Origin: Hyphomicrobiales bacterium
GTDB taxonomy: Bacteria; Pseudomonadota; Alphaproteobacteria; Rhizobiales; Beijerinckiaceae
Assembly: GCA_027489535.1 (NCBI GenBank)
Contig: JAIXZO010000002.1
Location: forward strand, 62,001-126,000
Length of the DNA: 64,000 bases
Direction of reading: 5' to 3'
Shown here: positions 15,622 to 25,049 of the stretch, in pieces
Numbering within the stretch: position 1 is the first letter of the stretch
Layout of the letters: the number at the start of each line of letters is the position of its first letter
Translations under genes and position numbers: made by a program
Notes under the pieces: generated by a model
Told to the model about the DNA's origin: nothing
The model's database searches: none
What the model saw: the letters and a program-made list of their open reading frames with translations, nothing else

Positions 15622-16698
15622 TCAGTCGAGACGCGCCTTCACGGGCCACTTGTAGCCCTGCGCTTCGGTGGCGGCGATGTAGGCCTGCATGACCTTGCGC
15701 ATCGGTACCTTGCTGTCGGCCTCGAACTTCTTGGCGAAGCCCGCGGAACCGGCGACGAGCATTTCGGCCCAAGCCTGACGCTCGGGCTCGCTCACCGTCA
15801 CGATGTTGATGCCGCGCGACTTGATGGCCTGCAGCGTCTTGTCGGAAATGTCCCGGGTGAACGGTCCGGCCTTGGCTTCCATGTCGCGCCCGACCTCGAC
15901 GATGATGTCCTGGATTTCCTTCGGCAGACGCTCGAAGCGGCGCGCATTCACCGTCACGGACGTGACGGTCATGGAGCCGAACGAGACGTCGACGAAGTTC
16001 GGGGCGACCTCGAAAAGGCGCAGCGAATCCATCACGCTCAAGAAGATGACCATCGAGTCGATCAGGCCGGTCTGGAGCGAGGTGTACATGTCCGGGCCGG
16101 GCACGGCGACCGGCAGCGCGCCGGCGTTTTCGACCCAGAAGGCGTTCGGACCGGCTGCACCGATCTTGCGGCCCTTCACTTCGGAGGCCTTGCTCATCGC
16201 CGTGCGGGCGACGAGGTTGTAGGGCTCGAACGGCACGAGCGCGAGCAGCTTCTGGCCGTGCGTTTCGAACTGCTTGGGCAGTTCGGGATTGGTGTTGTAG
16301 ACCTGACGCGTCGCCTTGACCGACACTTCGGGGTCGCTCGGGCCGAAGGGCAGATACATCGGGAAGTTGTTCAGCGCCAACCGCTGCGGCTCGTGGCAAA
16401 TGCAGAACACGCCGATGTCTATGACGCCGCCCTTCACCGCTTCGAGCACCTCGTTCGTCTTGGCGACGGCCCCGGAGAAGCCTTCGATGAACTCGATGTC
16501 GTGGCCGGTCTTGTCCTTCACGCGCTTCTTCACTTCCGGCATGAAGTAAGTCTGCGTCAGGTTGATGAAGTGCCAGCTCGGGCTGTGCCCGGACGCGATC
16601 TTGAACGTGTATTTCTCGGCCTGCGCCGACACCGTGGCGACCAAGGAGCCGGCGGCCGTGAGAAGCAGCGCGGCGGCCCAGCGGGAAGATGCTCTCAT
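15622..16698 (-). CDS. dctP: TRAP transporter substrate-binding protein (DctP family)
   Basis: A 358-residue periplasmic protein. A Sec signal (basic start, AAALLLTAAGSLVATVS, cleavage after AQA) precedes the mature DctP domain, which shows IASGHSPSWHF and FCICHEPQRLALNNFP. The start at 16698 is chosen for the signal peptide; the longer frame to 16800 adds non-signal residues. DctP proteins capture carboxylates or related organic acids. First gene of a six-gene leftward operon (P, Q, M, dehydrogenase, VOC, OsmC) with gaps of 13-79 bp. Confidence 0.9.
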   Translation of the reverse strand: MRASSRWAAALLLTAAGSLVATVSAQAEKYTFKIASGHSPSWHFINLTQTYFMPEVKKRVKDKTGHDIEFIEGFSGAVAKTNEVLEAVKGGVIDIGVFCICHEPQRLALNNFPMYLPFGPSDPEVSVKATRQVYNTNPELPKQFETHGQKLLALVPFEPYNLVARTAMSKASEVKGRKIGAAGPNAFWVENAGALPVAVPGPDMYTSLQTGLIDSMVIFLSVMDSLRLFEVAPNFVDVSFGSMTVTSVTVNARRFERLPKEIQDIIVEVGRDMEAKAGPFTRDISDKTLQAIKSRGINIVTVSEPERQAWAEMLVAGSAGFAKKFEADSKVPMRKVMQAYIAATEAQGYKWPVKARLD

Positions 16699-17037
16699 TG
16701 TGTTTCCCCGTTTTATTATTCGTTCTTGTGCGTTCGAACCTTCGGCCCGAAAGGGTTGGCACGCTCCGGTCCCAAGTTGCGGGAAGGAAAAGACGACCAA
16801 TAGGATCGCTTTTCTTTGGAGCGGACGACCTGCTCAATTCGGCCCCAGAAATGACGCGCCGTCAAACACATGGAATATCTTGCCGAAGAGCCTGCCAAGC
16901 AAAAATAAACCGATTTAGTCTTCTGATATATATGCATTTGAACGGTTGCTGCACACGCGTGCGAACCCATGCGCTGCGTGCATGGCAGCCGGCCGTAATG
17001 CGACGAAGGGCGTAGAAGCGTCAACAAGCAGCGGGCG
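16699..17037 (-). promoter_or_regulatory. AT-richer intergenic region upstream of the TRAP operon
   Basis: This 339-bp spacer between two leftward operons has no convincing gene; the short frames inside it lack family sense. From about 16880 to 16945 it is clearly AT-richer than the surroundings and includes a GATATATATGCAT stretch, reasonable for a leftward promoter or operator of the dctP gene. I see no clear hairpin terminator for the oxidase operon, which lies on the other side and reads leftward into this spacer. Confidence 0.4.
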
Positions 17038-17853
17038 CTATTCCGTCCAGGCATAAAACGCTGCGAGGCGGCGAATTTCGTCTTCGGTCAGCTTGGCCGA
17101 GAAGCCGCGCATCCGACCGTAGATGTCGTTGCCGCGATCCCCGCGTGCGTATCGACGGAGTTGATCGGCAAGATAGGCCTCGTTCTGCCGCGTCAGGATC
17201 GGCGTCTCGATCGGCCCGCCCGAGCCGGGGGCATGGCAGGAGTTGCAGGCGGGGATGCCGCGCGCGGGATCGCCGCGGAGCACCAGTTCCGCGACGGGAT
17301 GGTTCCTGTCCGCGCGCGCCGTCGCGTCCATCGTGCCTTTCGAGCGGGCGGCGAAATGCAGTGCCAGAGCCGCAAGATCGGCCTCGTCCAAGCCTTGCGC
17401 GACCGGGCTCATCTGCTCGTTTACGCGGGCGCCGGAGCGGTAATCGTGCAGCTGCTTGAAGATGGCGGCGGCCGATTGTCCCGCGAGGTTGGGAAAGGTC
17501 GGATCCGTCGCGATTCCCGCGTCGCCGTGGCATGCCGCGCATTGCGCGACCGCCTCGGGCGGCGAGGGTCCGGCCGCGCCGGCAAGCGCGCGCAAGGTGC
17601 CCTCGTCCCACGATACGCGGCTGACCGGGCGGGCCGCGGCGGTGCTGATCGGGGAACCGGCGGCCGGGGTGCCGGGTGCGATGCCGAGCGAACGGCAGAT
17701 CGCCGTCCAAGGATCGATGCCCGCCTGCCTGCCTTGAACCACCGGGAGGATCAGGAATCCAAGCAGAATTCCTCCCGCCAAGATTCCGCCGACCGCCGAC
17801 GCCGCGAGAACGGTGAAGCGGGATTCCTCCGAAGAGGATCGGCTGGACGCCAT
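17038..17853 (-). CDS. Membrane-anchored di-heme cytochrome c
   Basis: A 271-residue protein with one N-terminal membrane helix (about residues 14-38) and two c-type heme sites, CAACH (105-109) and CNSCH (203-207). NEQMSP and GRMRGF provide candidate axial methionines. It is the last gene of the B-type oxidase operon, 9 bp after subunit I. The likely role is to donate electrons to the CuA site of the oxidase from the periplasmic side, replacing or supplementing soluble cytochrome c. Di-heme cytochrome c4-like proteins accompany ba3/cbb3-type oxidases in other bacteria. Confidence 0.88.
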   Translation of the reverse strand: MASSRSSSEESRFTVLAASAVGGILAGGILLGFLILPVVQGRQAGIDPWTAICRSLGIAPGTPAAGSPISTAAARPVSRVSWDEGTLRALAGAAGPSPPEAVAQCAACHGDAGIATDPTFPNLAGQSAAAIFKQLHDYRSGARVNEQMSPVAQGLDEADLAALALHFAARSKGTMDATARADRNHPVAELVLRGDPARGIPACNSCHAPGSGGPIETPILTRQNEAYLADQLRRYARGDRGNDIYGRMRGFSAKLTEDEIRRLAAFYAWTE

Positions 17854-17862
17854 GGCGATCTC

Positions 17863-19479
17863 CTATCGATCCACGCGATGCACGACGGCGCTCGGCGACG
17901 GGTTGACGATGAATTGCGCGATCGGCCAGCCGTAGGCGGCGAGCATCAGGACGGCCACGACGGCATTCCAAAGCCCGAAGCCGTTCAGCGACGCGGGAAT
18001 GCGGTGCGCCTCGTGGTACGGCCGCGCATAGCGGATGACGGGATCGCGGATCAGCGCGGCGTTCTTGTCCGCCAGATTGGCGACGAACAGCAGCGCGCTC
18101 GCCAGCATCACCAGCCCCCCGACGAAGGACACGATCACCAACGGTCCCCACGCGGCGATGGCCGGGTTCGTGTAATCGAACAGCGCCACGCGCCGCCATT
18201 GCCCGCGCAGACCGAGCCAGTGCCAGGGCAGGGTGGTGACCATCATGCCGATGAACCACAGCCACAATTGCAGCCGTTGGCGGCGGAACCGCCCGGCCTG
18301 CCGGCCCGTCAGCGTCGGCCAGATCGCGTAGGCGATGGCGAAATACATCGTCACCACGGTGCCGCCGAAGATCAGGTGGAAATGCGCCGTCACCCACGAC
18401 GTGTTGTGCACCATCGCGTTCATGCCGTACGCCATGTTCACGAGGCCGCCGCCGCCGCCGAAGAACAGCATCAGGAACGACAGGCCGGTCGCCAGCACCA
18501 TCGGCCGATGCCACGGCAGCGCCCCGATCCAGCCGAAAAGGCCCTTTCCGCCGGCGAGCCTTCCCGCGATTTCCATCGAGGCCGTGATGGTGAACACCGT
18601 CAGCAGCGTCGGCGCGGCGACGAAGGCCGTCAGCACCATCTGCAGGAATTTGAACCCGGTGGAATGTTCGGGGTCCATGAACAGATGATGCATGCCGACG
18701 GGCAGGCTGTAGATCAGAAACAGCACGAAGGTGAGGCGGCCCATCGTGTCGCTGTAGAGCCGCCCGCCCGCCGCCTCCGGGGCCATCGTGTAGAAGGCGA
18801 TGTAGGCCGGGAAGAGCCAGAAATAGACGATCGCATGGAGCGTCCACGAGAACAGCGTGCGCGACATGCCGACGTCGATCGACTGCACGAGGCCGAGCGA
18901 GGCCGGGATGATCTGGAACAGCAGTTCCGCTGCGACGCCGACCGTCGTCCAAGCCCACATGATCGCGTTGGCGACGGTGGCGAACATCGCGAGCGGCACG
19001 GCTTTGCCCGGCTCGGCGCGCTTCCACTGCGCCATCGCCAGCACCATCAGCGCGACCCAGATCCACGAGCCGACGACGACCAGCACCAGCCCGATATAGA
19101 AGAACGGCGTCGCCGTGATCGGCGGATAGAAGGTGTAGAGCACCGAGGCGCGGCCGGAGAGAATCGAGAGCACCGCCATCAGCGTGCCGAACAGCGCGAT
19201 CCAGAACCCCGCCCAAGCGAGCCGGGGCTGCGGGATCGGCCGGCCGAGCGCCGTCTCCGCCACGTAATAGCCGAAGCCCATCACGAAGAACGTCGTCAGC
19301 ACATAGGCCATCGCCGTGCCGTGCGCCGTGACCGACAGGAAGTAGTTGTCCGGCGTGGCGAAGGGCGGGCGCAGCGGCGAGCGCATCCACATCTGCCAGG
19401 CGCCGAGAACCGAGGCTGCGGCGAAGGCTGCGAAGGCGGTCCAGAGATGGAAAAGGACGAGGCGTCTAGCGGCCGTCAC
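17863..19479 (-). CDS. B-type (ba3-like) cytochrome c oxidase subunit I
   Basis: A 538-residue, 13-helix-type heme-copper oxidase subunit. Low-spin heme ligands are His53 (TAHGTAMAY) and His368; His366 (HFHLIFGG) binds the high-spin heme. CuB ligands are His215 (HAIVYFWLFPAY) and His264-His265 (GMHHLF). The Tyr lies four residues after His215, giving the HxxxY cross-link pattern of B-family oxidases. It reduces oxygen to water and pumps protons, usually with high oxygen affinity. The first 14 bases overlap the end of the subunit II gene. Confidence 0.93.
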   Translation of the reverse strand: MTAARRLVLFHLWTAFAAFAAASVLGAWQMWMRSPLRPPFATPDNYFLSVTAHGTAMAYVLTTFFVMGFGYYVAETALGRPIPQPRLAWAGFWIALFGTLMAVLSILSGRASVLYTFYPPITATPFFYIGLVLVVVGSWIWVALMVLAMAQWKRAEPGKAVPLAMFATVANAIMWAWTTVGVAAELLFQIIPASLGLVQSIDVGMSRTLFSWTLHAIVYFWLFPAYIAFYTMAPEAAGGRLYSDTMGRLTFVLFLIYSLPVGMHHLFMDPEHSTGFKFLQMVLTAFVAAPTLLTVFTITASMEIAGRLAGGKGLFGWIGALPWHRPMVLATGLSFLMLFFGGGGGLVNMAYGMNAMVHNTSWVTAHFHLIFGGTVVTMYFAIAYAIWPTLTGRQAGRFRRQRLQLWLWFIGMMVTTLPWHWLGLRGQWRRVALFDYTNPAIAAWGPLVIVSFVGGLVMLASALLFVANLADKNAALIRDPVIRYARPYHEAHRIPASLNGFGLWNAVVAVLMLAAYGWPIAQFIVNPSPSAVVHRVDR

Positions 19480-20008
19480 AGGCAGCCCTCCCTTGCGCGT
19501 CGGGCTTGAAGTCGGCCGGCGCGACGGCGCGCACGATCGCCCACATCTGGCTGTGGCCGAGGCCGCAGAATTCGTGGCACGGCGTCAGCAGGTCGCCCGT
19601 GGTTTTGAACGTGGTGTGGACCTGCGAGACGTAGCCCGGGATCACCATGGTGTTGACGTTGGTGCCCGCCACCAGCACCCCGTGGATCACGTCGGGGCTG
19701 GCGAAGCGCAGCGTCACCTTGCGGTCGGTCGGCACCACGACGCATTGCGGCACGAAGGCGAATTGCGTGGTGACGACGCGCACCGTCACGCCGCCGTCCG
19801 CCTCGACCCGCGTTCCCAGATTGCCCTCGGTGAATTCGCCGGAGAGATGCAGCGTCTTCGGATCGACCGTCTCGATGTTGCTGGGCGGGTTGATGCCGTG
19901 CACGAGGCCCGCATAGAGGATCGAGATCAGGATCAACGCCGTCGCCGCGAATACGACGAAGGACCATCGGATCTCGGTACGAAGGACGTCTTCCTCGCTC
20001 GCCGCCAT
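19466..20008 (-). CDS. Cytochrome c oxidase subunit II (CuA), ba3-like
   Basis: A 180-residue protein with a single N-terminal membrane helix (about residues 15-36), as in ba3 oxidases; A-type subunit II has two helices. The periplasmic cupredoxin domain holds a complete binuclear CuA site: His109 (DVIHG), Cys144, Glu146, Cys148, His152 and Met155 in CHEFCGLGHSQM. It accepts electrons from cytochrome c. It starts 4 bp after the subunit IIa stop and overlaps subunit I by 14 bases. Confidence 0.93.
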   Translation of the reverse strand: MAASEEDVLRTEIRWSFVVFAATALILISILYAGLVHGINPPSNIETVDPKTLHLSGEFTEGNLGTRVEADGGVTVRVVTTQFAFVPQCVVVPTDRKVTLRFASPDVIHGVLVAGTNVNTMVIPGYVSQVHTTFKTTGDLLTPCHEFCGLGHSQMWAIVRAVAPADFKPDAQGRAACDGR

Positions 20009-20012
20009 CGCC

Positions 20013-20183
20013 TCACCCCACCGTCCCGCGGGGCAGGAAGACGAACAGGTAGATCGCGAGCCAGCACGCCATCAGCAGCGCCACCGCGATGCCCGACACG
20101 GCGAACGCGCCCTTCGGCACGTCGCGGAGCAGGGCCTCGATTTCGTCCTCGCGCATTTCGCGTCGCCCGCCTTGATCGACCAT
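20013..20183 (-). CDS. Small single-helix cytochrome oxidase subunit IIa-like protein
   Basis: A 56-residue frame (MVDQGGRREM...) with a charged N-terminal 25 residues and one membrane helix (about 26-49) ending LPRGTVG. It sits 4 bp upstream of the CuA subunit gene. Small single-helix proteins in this position correspond to subunit IIa of ba3 oxidases, whose helix takes the place of the second helix missing from subunit II. The assignment rests on position, size and topology. An internal Met10 is an alternative start. Confidence 0.75.
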   Translation of the reverse strand: MVDQGGRREMREDEIEALLRDVPKGAFAVSGIAVALLMACWLAIYLFVFLPRGTVG

Positions 20184-20290
20184 CCGCACCTCCGCCTTCG
20201 CCGACGAACGTGCGGACGACGGAATTGTTCGATGCGTAGAAAGACGGGGGAGGTGCTTTTGAGGGGGGCGCCGAGCCTCCCCAAAGTCGA

Positions 20291-20833
20291 TCAGAAATTC
20301 GTCGCCTTGCCGAATTTCGCCCAGCGTTCCTGATCCGGCGTCTCCACCGCGCCGGGCCGCGCCGCGCGCACCGTCGCGAGCGCCGCGTCGGGGTCAATGC
20401 CGCATTCCACCAGCAGGCGCACCGCCACGGAGCCGGACCGGCCCAGACCGCCCCGGCAGTGGATGAATATGTCGGAGCCGCTTTCGAGCAGGCCGCGCAA
20501 CCGGCGTCCGGTCTCGATCCAATCGGCCTCGAAGGTCGCATCCGGCACGCCGTAATCCGCGATGGGGCGATGCAGCCAGTCCATGCCGCGTGCGCGCACC
20601 TCGTCGCCGAGATCGGCGATGCCGAGAAGACGGAGTTCGTCCTCTTCCACCAGCGTCACCACCGCCGCCGCACCCCATGCGGCCACCGCATCGAGATCGG
20701 CCGCGAGTTCGCGCCCCGGCATGTCGTTGCGTCCCGGCGCGACGGCGATTCCGATCCGCCCGGAGGCGACCGGAACGTCGGCGATGAGCAGCGCGCGGGT
20801 GGGCGGAAGGGTCATCGCGGGAGAATGCTCCAT
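20291..20833 (-). CDS. Protein-tyrosine/dual-specificity phosphatase family protein
   Basis: A 180-residue protein with the cysteine phosphatase loop [10 protein letters not shown] (CX5R) around residues 124-133 and an upstream candidate general acid in the DYGVPD segment. The overall arrangement resembles CDKN3-like/dual-specificity phosphatases found in bacteria. It would hydrolyse phosphotyrosine or other phosphomonoesters in the cytosol; the substrate is unknown. The start is uncertain between 20833 and the internal Met at 20815. It lies between the oxidase operon and the orphan aa3 subunit IV gene, all on the same strand. Confidence 0.82.
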   Translation of the reverse strand: MEHSPAMTLPPTRALLIADVPVASGRIGIAVAPGRNDMPGRELAADLDAVAAWGAAAVVTLVEEDELRLLGIADLGDEVRARGMDWLHRPIADYGVPDATFEADWIETGRRLRGLLESGSDIFIHCRGGLGRSGSVAVRLLVECGIDPDAALATVRAARPGAVETPDQERWAKFGKATNF

Positions 20834-20870
20834 CCGAGCAAAAGCGCAATCCCGCCGCGTAGCTCACCCG

Positions 20871-21017
20871 TCAGGCAAAGACCGCCAGCCCGATCAGGAC
20901 CAGCGCGACGACTGCGGCCGCAGTTCGGATCAGCCGCAGGAAGGCGCGATAGGTCGCTTCATGCGCGGCGATGTCGGTCTCGTGGTCCGCGTGCCGGTCG
21001 TGACGGGCGATGTCCAT
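20871..21017 (-). CDS. aa3-type cytochrome c oxidase subunit IV (small, orphan)
   Basis: A 48-residue protein: an N-terminal His/Asp-rich part, [15 protein letters not shown], then a single helix ending in LIGLAVFA. This matches the bacterial aa3 oxidase subunit IV family (about 45 residues, HE.TY..FL pattern). The start at 21017 follows a GGAGG ribosome-binding site; the longer frame up to 21179 lacks sense. No aa3 oxidase genes are in the window, so the subunit is encoded away from its partners. It is divergent from ettA. Confidence 0.8.
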   Translation of the reverse strand: MDIARHDRHADHETDIAAHEATYRAFLRLIRTAAAVVALVLIGLAVFA

Positions 21018-21208
21018 GGCGATGGTCCTCCGTGCGGAGAACAACGCGGCGTGCCGCGATCCGTTCGCTCCCGCGCCGTCGCGTGCGCCCGGCGCGAACG
21101 GGGCCGGCGGGCGCGCGAGAACCCGCGAGAGCCCTTGCCGCTCGCCGGGGCGCTCGTTACATAGCGGCCACATCCCCATTTCGCCGCGTCGCGCGAGCCG
21201 AGGTCTCC

Positions 21209-22864
21209 ATGGCTTCCTACCAGTTCGTCTATCATATGCAGGGTCTCACAAAGACCTTCCCGGGCGGCAAGAAGGTGCTCGACAACGTGCACCTGTCCTT
21301 CTACCCGGACGCCAAGATCGGCGTTCTCGGCGTCAACGGCTCGGGCAAGTCGACCCTGCTGCGCATCATGGCCGGCATCGACAAGGAATTCGTCGGCGAC
21401 GGGTGGGTCGCCGAGGGCGCGCGCGTCGGCTATCTGCCGCAGGAGCCGCATCTCGACGAGACCAAGTCCGTCCGCGAAAACGTGATGGACGGCGTCGCGG
21501 CCCAGAAGGCCGTGCTCGACCGCTACAACGAACTCGCGATTAACTATTCCGACGAGACGGCGGACGAGATGACCCGTCTGCAGGACGAGATCGAGGCCAA
21601 GGGCCTGTGGGATCTCGACTCCAAGGTCGATCAGGCGATGGACGCGCTGCGCTGCCCGGCCGACGACGCCGACGTCTCCAAGCTTTCGGGCGGCGAGCGC
21701 CGTCGCGTGGCGCTGTGCCGGCTGCTGCTCGAACAGCCCGAAATGCTGCTGCTCGACGAGCCGACCAACCATCTCGACGCCGAGACGGTCAATTGGCTCG
21801 AAGGCCATCTGCGCACCTATCCCGGCGCGATCCTGATCGTGACCCATGACCGCTACTTCCTCGACAACGTCACGGGCTGGATTCTCGAACTCGACCGCGG
21901 CCGCGGCATTCCCTACGAGGGCAACTACTCCTCCTGGTTGAGCCAGAAGCAGAAGCGCCTGCAGCAGGAAGGCCGCGAGGAAGAGGCGCGCATGCGCGCC
22001 CTCGAGCGCGAAAGCGAGTGGATCAGCGCGTCGCCGAAGGCGCGTCAGTCCAAGTCCAAGGCGCGCATCCAGCGCTACGAGGACCTCGTCGCCAAGCAGA
22101 ACGACAAGGCCCCGACCACGGCGCAGATCGTCATTCCGGTGGCGGAGCGCCTCGGCCAGAACGTCATCGAGTTCGACGGCCTCAACAAGGCCTTCGGCGA
22201 CCGCCTCCTCATCGACGGCCTGTCCTTCAAGCTGCCGCCCGGCGGCATCGTGGGCGTCATCGGCCCCAACGGCGCGGGCAAGACCACGCTGTTCCGCATG
22301 ATCACCGGCGCGGAACAGCCCGACGCCGGCACGATCACCATCGGCGACAGCGTCAAGCTCGGCTATGTCGACCAGTCGCGCGACGCGCTCGACCCGAAAA
22401 AGACCGTTTGGGAGGAAATCTCGGACGGCAACGAGGTGATCTATCTCGGCAAGCGCGAGATCAATTCACGCGCCTATTGCGGAGCTTTCAACTTCAAGGG
22501 CGGCGACCAGCAGAAGAAGGTCGGCATGCTCTCGGGCGGCGAGCGCAACCGCGTGCATCTCGCCAAGATGCTGAAATCCGGCGCGAACGTCCTGCTGCTC
22601 GACGAACCCACCAACGACCTCGACGTCGACACCCTTCGCGCGCTCGAAGAGGCGCTGGAAGACTTCGCCGGCTGCGCCGTCATCATCTCGCATGACCGCT
22701 TCTTCCTCGACCGCATCGCTACCCACATGCTCGCCTTCGAAGGTGACAGCCACGTGGAATGGTTCGAGGGCAACTTCCAAGACTACGAAGACGACAAGAA
22801 GCGCCGCCTGGGCACCGACAGCCTGATTCCGAAGCGGATCAAGTACAAGCAGTTCACCCGTTAA
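21209..22864 (+). CDS. ettA: Energy-dependent translational throttle protein EttA (ABC-F)
   Basis: A 551-residue ABC-F ATPase, the EttA length. The two nucleotide-binding domains show GVNGSGKST / LSGGERRRV / [11 protein letters not shown] and GPNGAGKTT / LSGGERNRV / [11 protein letters not shown]. Between them is the charged P-site tRNA-interaction linker (about residues 245-320), and the C-terminus IKYKQF is EttA-like. EttA binds the ribosomal E site and senses the ATP/ADP ratio. The ATG at 21209 is preceded by a weak GAGGTCTCC site. It ends before a repeat pair that separates it from convergent prmB. Confidence 0.95.
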   Translation: MASYQFVYHMQGLTKTFPGGKKVLDNVHLSFYPDAKIGVLGVNGSGKSTLLRIMAGIDKEFVGDGWVAEGARVGYLPQEPHLDETKSVRENVMDGVAAQKAVLDRYNELAINYSDETADEMTRLQDEIEAKGLWDLDSKVDQAMDALRCPADDADVSKLSGGERRRVALCRLLLEQPEMLLLDEPTNHLDAETVNWLEGHLRTYPGAILIVTHDRYFLDNVTGWILELDRGRGIPYEGNYSSWLSQKQKRLQQEGREEEARMRALERESEWISASPKARQSKSKARIQRYEDLVAKQNDKAPTTAQIVIPVAERLGQNVIEFDGLNKAFGDRLLIDGLSFKLPPGGIVGVIGPNGAGKTTLFRMITGAEQPDAGTITIGDSVKLGYVDQSRDALDPKKTVWEEISDGNEVIYLGKREINSRAYCGAFNFKGGDQQKKVGMLSGGERNRVHLAKMLKSGANVLLLDEPTNDLDVDTLRALEEALEDFAGCAVIISHDRFFLDRIATHMLAFEGDSHVEWFEGNFQDYEDDKKRRLGTDSLIPKRIKYKQFTR

Positions 22865-22894
22865 GGGGTGCGGACCGGGAAACCTCCGAATTGG

Positions 22895-23001
22895 AAAACC
22901 TCATGGTGAGGAGGCGCAAGGCGCCGTCTCGAACCACGAGGTTTTCCGGAGGTGAAGCGCGATGGTTCGAGACGCCCCTGCGGGGCTCCTCACCATGAGG
23001 G
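22895..23001. repeat. Inverted pair of CCTCATGGTGAGGAG-type palindromic repeat units
   Basis: A direct unit at 22899-22941 begins CCTCATGGTGAGGAGGCGC and runs to GTCTCGAACCACGAGG. An inverse unit at 22961-23000 runs from GATGGTTCGAGACG to CTCCTCACCATGAGG. The pair can fold into a long hairpin and lies between the convergent ettA and prmB genes, so it may serve as a bidirectional terminator. The same units recur at 31792-31965 and 61020-61196. Confidence 0.85.
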
Positions 23002-23049
23002 AGCTTTCAGGCCGCGACGAAGGCAGGAGCTTCATCCTCGCAACGGCCC

Positions 23050-23964
23050 CTACCGCACCCCCAGCGCTGCCGCGTCGAGCCAGAACACCTCTCCCTCGCT
23101 GTCCTCCGTGTCCAACCACGTGAACGGCAGATGCGGGTATTCGGCGTCGAGGATTTCGCTGCCGGTGCCGATTTCGCAGAGGAGGCCGCCGCCGGGGTTC
23201 AGGTGTTTGGGGGCGTCCGCGAGGATGCGGCGGACGATGTCGAGGCCGTCTGGGCCGCCGGCCAGCGCCATCACGGGTTCGTGGCGGTATTCGGCGGGCA
23301 GCACGTCCATCACCTCGGCTTCCACGTAAGGCGGATTGGTGATGATGAGGTCGTAGCGGCGGCCCTTCAGCGGGGCGAAGAGATCGCCGCGGTGCAGCGT
23401 CACGCGCCCGCCGACCGGGCTCTCGGCAACGTTGACCTTGGCCACTTCGAGCGCGTCCGGCGAGAGGTCCACCGCGTCCACCTCCGCATTCGGGAAGACG
23501 TGCGCGGCGAGGACGGCGAGACAGCCCGAGCCGGTGCAGAGGTCGAGCACCGCCTCCACCGCGTCCGAATCCTCCACCACCATGCCGCCGTTGCCGATCA
23601 GCGCCTCGTCGAACAGCATCTCGCCGATGAAGCTGCGCGGAACGATGACGCGTTCGTCGATCTTGAACGGCACGCCGTGGATGTAGGCCTTGCCGAGCAG
23701 ATAGGCGGCTGGCTTGCGGGTGGTGACGCGGGCCTCGATCAAAGCGCCCAGACGCTCGCGTTCGGGCGCGGTCAGGCGGCAATCGAGCCACGGATTGATG
23801 TCGTCGACTGGCAGCGACAGGCTCTCCAGCACGATGAAGGCGGCTTCGTCGATCGCGCTCGTGGCGCCGTGGCCGTGGAACACCTCGGCCGCGTTGAAGC
23901 GGCTCACGGCGTAGCGCAGCCAATCGCGAAGCGTGAGAAGGTCGTCGGTGATGGCGTGCGTCAT
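23050..23964 (-). CDS. prmB: 50S ribosomal protein L3 glutamine N5-methyltransferase PrmB
   Basis: A 304-residue HemK-type methyltransferase. The SAM motif VLDLCTGSGCLAVLAA and the catalytic TNPPYVEAE loop are intact, and the N-terminal helical domain (about residues 1-100) is present. The block YLLGKAYIHGVPFKID before the SAM fold is more like PrmB than PrmC. It methylates a glutamine of L3 during ribosome assembly. The start at 23964 follows a family-like N-terminus; the longer frame to 24054 has no domain sense. Confidence 0.9.
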   Translation of the reverse strand: MTHAITDDLLTLRDWLRYAVSRFNAAEVFHGHGATSAIDEAAFIVLESLSLPVDDINPWLDCRLTAPERERLGALIEARVTTRKPAAYLLGKAYIHGVPFKIDERVIVPRSFIGEMLFDEALIGNGGMVVEDSDAVEAVLDLCTGSGCLAVLAAHVFPNAEVDAVDLSPDALEVAKVNVAESPVGGRVTLHRGDLFAPLKGRRYDLIITNPPYVEAEVMDVLPAEYRHEPVMALAGGPDGLDIVRRILADAPKHLNPGGGLLCEIGTGSEILDAEYPHLPFTWLDTEDSEGEVFWLDAAALGVR

Positions 23965-24125
23965 GGTCCGCTCCGGAGGGGAGGCGGGTTTGTAGGCGCG
24001 CGCGGCCGCCGTGTCATCAGCCGCGACGTTGACAAGCGGCGAGCGGGTTCGCATGACCCGGACATGATCCGCCCCGCTCCCGCCCGCACCGCCGCCGCGC
24101 AGCCCTGCTTAGCGGGCTTCACGCT

Positions 24126-25010
24126 TTGAAGCCGCTTTCGCGCGAGACGCTGGGGCTGATGCTCGGCTTCGTCGGCATGATGATCTTTTCGGGCACCTTG
24201 CCCACCACGCGCATCGCGGTGGAGGTCTTCTCGCCGATGTTCGTGGCCGCCGGCCGGGCCGTCGTGGCCGCGTCCGTCGCCATCCCCGTCCTGCTGCTGC
24301 TGCGCCGCCGCGTTCCGGAGCAGCGCGATCTCATGCATCTCGGGGCTGCGGCGACGTTTCTGATCGGCGGTTTTCCCGGCTTCAGCGCCTTGGCGATGCA
24401 GCACGTTCCGGTCTCGCACGGCGGCGTCGTGTTCGGCCTGATGCCGCTGCTTACCGCCGTGTTCGGCGTGCTGCTCTCGCGCGAACGGCCCTCCGCAATG
24501 TTCTGGGTCGCGGCTGTCGCGGGCGCAGGCGTGGTGGTTGCGTTCGCGGCGCGCGGCGAAGGCGGCGGGACGGGGCTCGGCATCGGCGACGCCTATCTGT
24601 TCGCCGCCGCCGCTTCCGGCTCGCTCGGCTATGCGCTGTCGGCGGGCGTGGCGCGGCGCATGCCGGGATGGGAGGTCATCTCCTGGCAGGTGCTGATCTG
24701 GCTCCCGATCACCCTGCCGCTGACGCTGTGGTCGGCCCCCGTCGATTTCGGCGTGGTGGAGACGCGGCATTGGCTGTCATTCGCCTATGCGGGCCTGTGC
24801 TCGATGTATCTCGGGTTCTTTTTCTGGAACGCCGGGCTGGCGATGGGCGGCGTGGCGCGCGTGGGGCAGGTGCAGCTGCTGCAGACCTTCGTCATCATCA
24901 TGATCGCCATTCCCGTGAACGGGGAGGCGCCCGACGCGCTCACATGGGTCGCCGCCGCCGCCGTGGTTGCGACCGTGCTGCTCGGGCGCAAGGCCGCGAT
25001 CCGCCGCTGA
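24126..25010 (+). CDS. EamA/DMT-family transporter
   Basis: A 294-residue inner-membrane protein with about ten helices in two EamA repeats (residues about 10-140 and 155-290). Such proteins export amino acids or metabolites. The TTG at 24126 lies in the loop of a small hairpin (GGCTTCA/TGAAGCC) and lacks a clear ribosome-binding site. The ATG at residue 12, just before the first helix, is an alternative start. It is the gene before the SahR-like regulator, 83 bp away, and shares no visible function with it. Confidence 0.87.
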   Translation: MKPLSRETLGLMLGFVGMMIFSGTLPTTRIAVEVFSPMFVAAGRAVVAASVAIPVLLLLRRRVPEQRDLMHLGAAATFLIGGFPGFSALAMQHVPVSHGGVVFGLMPLLTAVFGVLLSRERPSAMFWVAAVAGAGVVVAFAARGEGGGTGLGIGDAYLFAAAASGSLGYALSAGVARRMPGWEVISWQVLIWLPITLPLTLWSAPVDFGVVETRHWLSFAYAGLCSMYLGFFFWNAGLAMGGVARVGQVQLLQTFVIIMIAIPVNGEAPDALTWVAAAAVVATVLLGRKAAIRR

Positions 25011-25049
25011 ACCGAAATCGTTGCGCGCCTCTGGACGAAACCGGCTTGC

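Noticed and set aside
16716-17054. 112-codon minus-strand frame in the TRAP upstream spacer
   Set aside because: No ribosome-binding site or domain, and it overlaps the end of the cytochrome c gene.
22895-23001. CRISPR array
   Set aside because: Units are inverted palindromes without regular spacers, and no cas genes are present.
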